Positions 59,557-64,000 of a stretch of DNA of 64,000 nt are shown one piece after another (position 1 is the stretch's first letter; each line of letters starts with the position of its first letter). The position numbers were made by a program, and so were the translations under genes. The stretch is taken from the NCBI RefSeq assembly GCF_004118675.1, contig NZ_SDHZ01000004.1, positions 124,001 through 188,000 of the forward strand, in the 5' to 3' direction. This stretch comes from Filimonas effusa. Lineage in GTDB: Bacteria; Bacteroidota; Bacteroidia; Chitinophagales; Chitinophagaceae. The notes under the pieces were generated by a model. That model ran no database searches, was not told where the DNA came from, and saw nothing but the letters and a program-made list of their open reading frames with translations.

Positions 59557-59847
59557 ATGGGTTCTATTGATATAGTGACGAAACAGGATTTGGAACAGTT
59601 CAAAACTGATCTGTTAGCAGCGGTTAAAGTGCTGTTAGACGAAACAAGAAATGAGCCCCCACGGCGTTGGTTAAAAACCTATCAAGTGCGAGATATGTTG
59701 GGTGAAATTTCGGCAGGTACATTGCAAACTATGCGTAACAATGGGATGCTGCCATACTCACTTTTAACAGGTTTGGCATTGTATGAGTATGCAGATGTTA
59801 CAAAATTAATGGATGAATTAAAGGTGCCTATAAAAAAAAGGGGATGA
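59557..59847 (+). CDS. Excisionase-like helix-turn-helix protein
   Basis: A 96-residue DNA-binding protein. A coiled N-terminus (KQDLEQFKTDLLAAVKVLLD) precedes RRWLKTYQVRDMLGEISAGTLQTMRNNGMLPYSLLTGLALYEYADV, a MerR/excisionase-like unit with its wing. Bacteroidota elements carry such small proteins, thought to aid excision. It lies between a terminator and the HD-GHKL gene. Confidence 0.8.
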   Translation: MGSIDIVTKQDLEQFKTDLLAAVKVLLDETRNEPPRRWLKTYQVRDMLGEISAGTLQTMRNNGMLPYSLLTGLALYEYADVTKLMDELKVPIKKRG

Positions 59848-59883
59848 CAACATTTAACTTAATAATGAACTAGCTGAAAAGTC

Positions 59884-59902
59884 TGTCCAAGTTGTTTGGA
59901 CA
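59884..59902. promoter_or_regulatory. Palindrome upstream of the HD-GHKL gene
   Basis: TGTCCAA-GTTGT-TTGGACA (7-bp perfect arms), 84 bp before the start at 59986. It is an operator-like site that could be bound by the excisionase-like protein or another regulator. Confidence 0.5.
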
Positions 59903-59985
59903 TGTTTAAGTCCATTTATTTTGGGTACGTCCGGATGAGATGTTATGAAAATCAGTATTTTGTGATTGCATAGCAAAATTTACCG

Positions 59986-62619
59986 ATGGATAAACTCTTA
60001 GCAAAACTAGCCAATTCTCCAAAGCTTCTTGGAAGTATCCACGAATGTGAAGTTCAGGCAACTGAGGTACTAAAACATTACATTACAAATTTTCCTGAGT
60101 TCACGGATCATTCTATTGATCATTCAAAGAGTGTTCTTCGTTATGTCGAGTTTGTGCTTGGAGAAAATTTGAATCAACTTAATGTTGATGAAGCCTATAT
60201 TCTGATAATGGCTGGATTTTTACATGATATTGGTATGTCCCCTACTAATAGAATGAAAGAGCAAATATTGGCCGGTGAAAAATTTAAAAAATACGGTAAA
60301 AGCTTTGAGGAATATTTAAGGGAATTTCATCACGAAATTTCATATGAATATATATCTACACATTGGGAAAACCTTAAGATTGTAAATCCAATTTACGCAG
60401 AAGCAATTGCTTTAGTGGGAATGGGCCATCGAGTTGTTAACTTGTTTGATTTTGCTAATTACAACCCAGAGTTTCCCGTTAAAAGCGGTAATGAGTATGT
60501 ATGTTTACCTTATCTCGCGGGTGTTCTCCGACTAGCGGATGAATTGGATATAACCAATGATCGAACTCCAGACTTATTGTATGGGGGTTATTTTCCTACT
60601 AACAAAATCAGTCAAAAGGAATGGGATAAACATAAGGCGAATTATTTTGTAAATTTTGGCCAGAACACTATAAAAATCACAAGCGCTTGTTATAATAAGG
60701 ATTTGTATTTTGCACTATTAAAGCAATATGGAAAAATCGAAGATGTAATAAAGTATCTTCAGAAACTAATTTTAGCAATTCCATTTAGAGATAGGTCGCT
60801 AAAAGTGGATTTTTATCGACTTGAGAAAGATGTGAAGGTACATGGATTTATTCCAAAGGAGATTGGTTTTACATTTGATATACAAAATACGATAGATACA
60901 TTCGTTGGTCGTAATATTTATAATAGTTCTTTTGTAGCAATTAGGGAGTGTTTGCAGAATGCAATAGATTCTTGCCGTTTTAAAGCAAATAAAGAAACAA
61001 TAAATTATCAGCCACTAATTAAGGTGGTTCTTCAAGATGGCACCTTAACTATTAGCGATAACGGCTTAGGCATGGATGATTTTATAGTAGAACACTATTT
61101 TGCTAAGCTTGCCAAAAGCTATTATCGCGAGGAAAGGGTGTCAAATAAATACGAAGCAATCGGTCAGTTCGGAATTGGTGTATTCTCATATTTTATGCTT
61201 TGTAATTACTTTGATGTTGAGTCAAAGCAGGAGGATAAGCAAACTATCAAATTTAGAGTAACAAAAGACGCAGGCTCTTATTTCCATTTCTATGATAGTG
61301 CTAACAGGAACTCTTCTGGAACGGATATTACGTTTCATTTGACAGATAATCTTGATTATGAATTTCTAATTGAAAAGGTACGGGAATACATTCGATATGT
61401 CGAAATTCCGATACACCTAATGTATAAAGATGATTTGTCTGTAGTTGAAAAAAAGGAAATGAATATTTCAATTCCAAAAATGCTAAGCCATGTTGATCGT
61501 TACCATTCAGGTGAACTTGCTGCGCTTCATGCTGTTGAGTTTGCTTATAGTGATTCAGAAGTTGATGGAAAAGTTGCCATTCTTTTCCAAAAGGACGGCG
61601 ATGGTGTATTTTTGCCATTTGATAATTATGAAGTCTTAAAGACATATCAGTCATCCAAAGTAGAGGTTTCTCAAAAGGGAATTTTTGTCAAAAATTTTGA
61701 TAACCGTGCTATGGACAATTGTATTGGTGTTTTGAACTTATTGAAGAAGAATGACATCAAACTTGGTCGTAGTGGTTTCAATGATCATGATTTTCTATTC
61801 AGAATCCTTGAACGTTTTTATGTGCCGATTCTTAATATGGTGTTTGATAATTGGAAATTATTAGATGCCAAAAGGAAGTGGGAATTGTCAAGGGAGCTTA
61901 TGGGACATGTCTTTACTGATTCGCCTGTGCGCCCCTATATTAGAGAATTTTACGATCGACTGTACTATAGAGTATATCGAAATGAGCAATATGAATATCT
62001 TACAATTTCTGAAGTATTAGCCTTAGGTGAGTTTGCTTTAGTAAAAAGTAACTCAGGATTTGATAGACCACGCCAGAATATCATTGTTGAACTCGATCCT
62101 ATCGCTCGAAATCTAAAGTTGCCACTTGTTTTCGATAGATGGGCCCCGCCGATGAAACTTTTATACAATTTATGCCAGTTTGAACGTTTTGATATTACTG
62201 TGCGATCTACTTCAAGGCATCTGTTTTTTTGTGTTAATTCAAATCAAAATGTTGAAGAATACAAGATAATTGATAGTAATAGAATGGAGTGCTTTGCCTT
62301 CGATGCACCTTATGTTTGCGGCTTTACTAACATTTCGATTGAGCGCCCTTTTAATACTGAGCATCGAATATTGAAGTATTATTTCCATAATTTGAATCTC
62401 ATTAAATCCAACCCAAAGATTAACCGGCTTTATGATAAATTATTTTATGAAATTGGGCAGTTTATTTTTTCTACACATGCCTATCCCGGTGAAAAAGATC
62501 CAAAACAAGAGATTCAATATTTGCAGAATCTGCTACAAAAAATAAATGATTCAAGTGGTACAGATTTCTCATTAAAAAAAAGCGACTTCCCAATTTGGAT
62601 ACAATCTAATTTTGACTAA
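59986..62619 (+). CDS. HD-domain and GHKL (HSP90-like) ATPase fusion protein
   Basis: An 877-residue protein without membrane segments. Residues 1-285 carry an HD-type domain: His42/His46 in DHSIDHS, the HD pair H80-D81 in AGFLHDIGMSP, and D185 in LRLADELDI. The second domain is a GHKL ATPase: E321 and N325 in RECLQNAIDSCRF, D358-N-G in ISDNGLGMDD and GQFGIGVFSYFML near 393-405. A large C-terminal region (about 430-877) is unrecognised. A nucleotide-handling HD domain fused to a switchable ATPase resembles multi-domain bacterial defence effectors. It is the last intact gene before attR and is AT-rich relative to the tra genes. Confidence 0.82.
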   Translation: MDKLLAKLANSPKLLGSIHECEVQATEVLKHYITNFPEFTDHSIDHSKSVLRYVEFVLGENLNQLNVDEAYILIMAGFLHDIGMSPTNRMKEQILAGEKFKKYGKSFEEYLREFHHEISYEYISTHWENLKIVNPIYAEAIALVGMGHRVVNLFDFANYNPEFPVKSGNEYVCLPYLAGVLRLADELDITNDRTPDLLYGGYFPTNKISQKEWDKHKANYFVNFGQNTIKITSACYNKDLYFALLKQYGKIEDVIKYLQKLILAIPFRDRSLKVDFYRLEKDVKVHGFIPKEIGFTFDIQNTIDTFVGRNIYNSSFVAIRECLQNAIDSCRFKANKETINYQPLIKVVLQDGTLTISDNGLGMDDFIVEHYFAKLAKSYYREERVSNKYEAIGQFGIGVFSYFMLCNYFDVESKQEDKQTIKFRVTKDAGSYFHFYDSANRNSSGTDITFHLTDNLDYEFLIEKVREYIRYVEIPIHLMYKDDLSVVEKKEMNISIPKMLSHVDRYHSGELAALHAVEFAYSDSEVDGKVAILFQKDGDGVFLPFDNYEVLKTYQSSKVEVSQKGIFVKNFDNRAMDNCIGVLNLLKKNDIKLGRSGFNDHDFLFRILERFYVPILNMVFDNWKLLDAKRKWELSRELMGHVFTDSPVRPYIREFYDRLYYRVYRNEQYEYLTISEVLALGEFALVKSNSGFDRPRQNIIVELDPIARNLKLPLVFDRWAPPMKLLYNLCQFERFDITVRSTSRHLFFCVNSNQNVEEYKIIDSNRMECFAFDAPYVCGFTNISIERPFNTEHRILKYYFHNLNLIKSNPKINRLYDKLFYEIGQFIFSTHAYPGEKDPKQEIQYLQNLLQKINDSSGTDFSLKKSDFPIWIQSNFD

Positions 62620-62808
62620 AAATTCTTATGTTTTGGCTATTATGATTTGTTGTCATTTCTGGAATAATGATTTTCAAAGGTTGCTTTCTGGATATGAGAG
62701 CAGGGAGCTAGTTTAAATGATTCTATTGTCGAAGGAGATAACGCCAACGCCTTAAATGGTGCCCATATACAAGGAGGTTCGGAAGCTGTTCAACCGATAT
62801 AATAAAGT

Positions 62809-62836
62809 GCCTACCTCTCATAATGTAGGGGTAGGC
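62809..62836 (-). terminator. Terminator of the broken threonine synthase gene
   Basis: GCCTACC / GGTAGGC stem (7 bp plus partial inner pairs) lies 14 bp beyond the threonine synthase stop codon at 62850-62852. It appears to be the gene's own terminator, carried along with the fragment. Confidence 0.6.
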
Positions 62837-62849
62837 TTTAAAATATTAC

Positions 62850-63060
62850 CTACTCAGAAGCGATTTTTTTAAGTGCAGAAAGAGCGGCCTTATCTTTATA
62901 CTCTGTTTTTGTTTTTCAAAAAGATGTTTTACGTTGTTTGGAATCGGGATTTTCTGACCAGTTACGTTTTCTATTGCTTCTGGAAACTTCACAGGATGGG
63001 CGGTTTCTAGGAAGAATCGCTTTTGAATGGCGTTGCTTTTTACCTGTTTATCCGTATTTT
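62850..63060 (-). pseudogene. thrC: Threonine synthase C-terminal fragment (thrC pseudogene)
   Basis: The fragment reads RFFLETAHPVKFPEAIENVT, then IPIPNNVKHLFEKQKQ, the diagnostic end of threonine synthase, then changes frame at AAAAACAGAG to continue EYKDKAALSALKKIASE to the stop TAG at 62850-62852. Only about 65 residues of the enzyme's C-terminus remain, and no catalytic residues. Threonine synthase makes threonine from phosphohomoserine. It lies inside the element, 0.1 kb from attR, and appears to be chromosomal DNA picked up from a past host or insertion. Confidence 0.72.
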
Positions 63061-63158
63061 TGTCCTGTTCTTTGATCTCAAACTCTCGTGAGAAAGCGCG
63101 TGAGTGAATTTTATTATTGTCACTAAAAGGTTGATAACCACGATATTGCGGGGGCTGG

Positions 63159-63178
63159 TCGAATCCTGTCCTCCCGAC
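63159..63178. repeat. attR (tRNA-Pro 3' end, direct repeat copy 2)
   Basis: A second exact copy of the 20-bp tRNA 3' end. The bases just left (GGGGGCTGG) do not match the tRNA, so no complete tRNA exists here. Confidence 0.92.
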
Positions 63179-63184
63179 TGACTT

Positions 63185-63226
63185 AAAAGCCATTACTCAC
63201 CTGAAAAAGTTGGTAATGGCTTTTTT
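63185..63226 (+). terminator. Displaced terminator of tRNA-Pro
   Basis: AAAAGCCATTAC / GTAATGGCTTTT stem (12 bp) with a 16-nt loop and a following T-run, 7 bp after attR. This is where the tRNA's terminator would be before integration. Confidence 0.85.
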
Positions 63227-63259
63227 CTTTTTAAACCATTCTCTGAAACCCTTTGCTGG

Positions 63260-63282
63260 CCCCCAAGTTTTCAACTTGATCC
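63260..63282. repeat. 23-bp dispersed repeat, copy 2 (after displaced tRNA-Pro terminator)
   Basis: CCCCCAAGTTTTCAACTTG followed by ATCC, one base different from 8928-8950. Its centre is a perfect inverted repeat CAAGTT-TTC-AACTTG. The gap 63227-63444 contains this copy and no gene. Confidence 0.7.
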
Positions 63283-63444
63283 CATTCCAGCTTTACGAAA
63301 ATGTTTAGGGCTTTTTTAATGCGTGGTTTTTGACCGCCAGGAAAAGATATTTATACCAGTTTTATCAAATATTCAGATGCTTATCTTTCGTTACTATTTA
63401 GTAATACTGAAGATTATTTTTACCTTGTATCATCAATTAAATAT

Positions 63445-63936
63445 ATGGTACGCCCAGTCCTACTTTTATTCGCTATAATACTGGCAGGTTGCAGTTCTTC
63501 GAACATTGCCGTGCAGGATACGCCTATTCCCCGTGGTAAGACAATAGGGCTCGGTTACTTTAATATGCAGTTGGAAAAAAAGAAAAAACACAATACGGAT
63601 ACTGTATGTTACTGCATAGGGAAAACAATCCAGACAGCATTGATACCCTACCTTCAAAAAGCCCATTTTAAAGTAATAGACCTTCCCATTCCTGAAAAAG
63701 CAACCGACTTCCAGGCCGCAATGATCGCAGATTCCATGCATGTGGATTACCTGCTTACCGCAACCGGATTGGTAGATCTGGTAGGTAAGAGCAGTTTTGT
63801 GGATGCATTGTCTTTAAAAGCAGTAGACCTGAAATCGGGGGAAGTTGCATTTTCCGGGGCCTTTTCAGGTGTTGCTATACGCCCGGTGAAAGCTGCCGGA
63901 AAAATAGGGCAGGCAATAGTGGCTAAAATACAATAA
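63445..63936 (+). CDS. Small lipoprotein, unknown
   Basis: A 163-residue lipoprotein with signal MVRPVLLLFAIILAGC (lipobox LAGC). The mature part, with KTIGLGYFNMQLEKK, FKVIDLPIP, MHVDYLLTATGLVDLVG, and GEVAFSGAFSGVAIRPVKAAG, reads like a small outer-membrane-associated alpha/beta protein with a repeated xxDxLLTA pattern. No family recognised. It is chromosomal, directly beyond the ICE. Confidence 0.75.
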   Translation: MVRPVLLLFAIILAGCSSSNIAVQDTPIPRGKTIGLGYFNMQLEKKKKHNTDTVCYCIGKTIQTALIPYLQKAHFKVIDLPIPEKATDFQAAMIADSMHVDYLLTATGLVDLVGKSSFVDALSLKAVDLKSGEVAFSGAFSGVAIRPVKAAGKIGQAIVAKIQ

Positions 63937-64000
63937 GAAGCTTCGCATAGCAGACCTTTCATTGATACCAATCATACAAATAGAAACAAGGAAAAGAAGG

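Larger units (their letters stand above)
25758..63178. mobile_element. Integrative conjugative element in tRNA-Pro, about 37.4 kb
   Basis: The element is bounded by a perfect 20-bp direct repeat of the tRNA 3' end (25758-25777 and 63159-63178). An integrase reading inward is the first gene after the tRNA. Inside lie the relaxase, relaxosome protein and VirD4-like coupling protein, and a Bacteroidota tra operon (TraE, F, G, I, J, K, M, N), plus RteC and AraC regulators. Recognised cargo includes several defence-like genes. Protein and base usage change at the borders: AT-richer cargo, then an SRAP and thrC remnant. TraO, TraP and TraQ-like genes were not recognised, so whether it is self-transmissible is open. 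Confidence 0.93.

Noticed and set aside
63150-63178. A second tRNA-Pro gene at the right end
   Set aside because: Only the last 20 bases of the tRNA are present; the rest does not match.
62846-63193. A 115-codon minus-strand frame across the ICE right end
   Set aside because: Its first part is read from the tRNA fragment and junction DNA, and its second is the frameshifted threonine synthase tail, so it is not a real gene.
1-64000. CRISPR array
   Set aside because: No set of regularly spaced direct repeats with unique spacers was seen; the repeats found are isolated pairs or a single short tandem block.

Overview
The window is chromosomal DNA of a Bacteroidota bacterium, most likely a Chitinophagaceae member (Chitinophaga/Niastella-like). 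The evidence is the Bacteroidota promoter signature (TAnnTTTG with an upstream TTG about 20 bp away) in front of both tRNA genes and several operons, the lineage-typical families (DUF3127, PorT-like barrel, DUF2147, split 5'-nucleotidase), and a Bacteroidota-type conjugation module (TraE/F/G/J/K/M/N, RteC, YWFCY-type coupling protein). Family names come from recognised motifs, not from a database search.

Left chromosomal part (1-25.7 kb). An ABC-2 exporter pair (the permease runs off the left edge), a large FAD-dependent dehydrogenase, an outer-membrane barrel protein and an OB-fold-like DUF3127 protein are followed by a two-gene 5'-nucleotidase, dnaA and tRNA-Ser(GCT). Next comes an RND efflux operon (adaptor, pump, TolC, read right to left), then a run of stress/redox and regulatory genes: two SDR enzymes, AraC, DUF2147, two HxlR regulators each divergent from a redox enzyme, a flavodoxin-fold oxidoreductase, GNAT, AhpD-like, monooxygenase and NmrA-like proteins, a three-gene unknown membrane operon and a maltose-type O-acetyltransferase. 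tRNA-Pro(TGG) closes this part.

Integrative conjugative element (25,758-63,178, about 37.4 kb). It sits in the 3' end of tRNA-Pro and is bounded by a perfect 20-bp direct repeat of the tRNA 3' end. Left to right it holds: a tyrosine integrase; a cargo block (TRADD-N-associated-type membrane protein plus Abi-alpha-like protein; 4-TM protein, SWIM protein, SymE-like protein, nucleotidyltransferase-HEPN protein, histidine kinase, XRE regulator); the mobilisation block (coupling protein, relaxase, relaxosome protein, candidate oriT); a second cargo block (two unknown proteins, HNH nuclease, broken SRAP gene, J-domain protein); AraC and RteC regulators; an inserted two-gene nuclease cassette on the opposite strand; the rightward tra operon; small DNA-binding proteins; a giant HD plus GHKL-ATPase protein; and a frameshifted tail of a threonine synthase gene next to attR.

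Right chromosomal part (63.18-64 kb). It begins with what looks like the tRNA's original terminator, now cut off from its gene, followed by a short repeat also found after tRNA-Ser, and a small lipoprotein gene.

The most promising material for undescribed biology is the ICE cargo: the nuclease pair at 44.8-46.7 kb, the HD-GHKL protein at 60-62.6 kb, the membrane/Abi-alpha pair at 27.6-29.1 kb, and several strongly structured intergenic sequences (29.6, 32.2, 36.6-37.1 and 41.7 kb).
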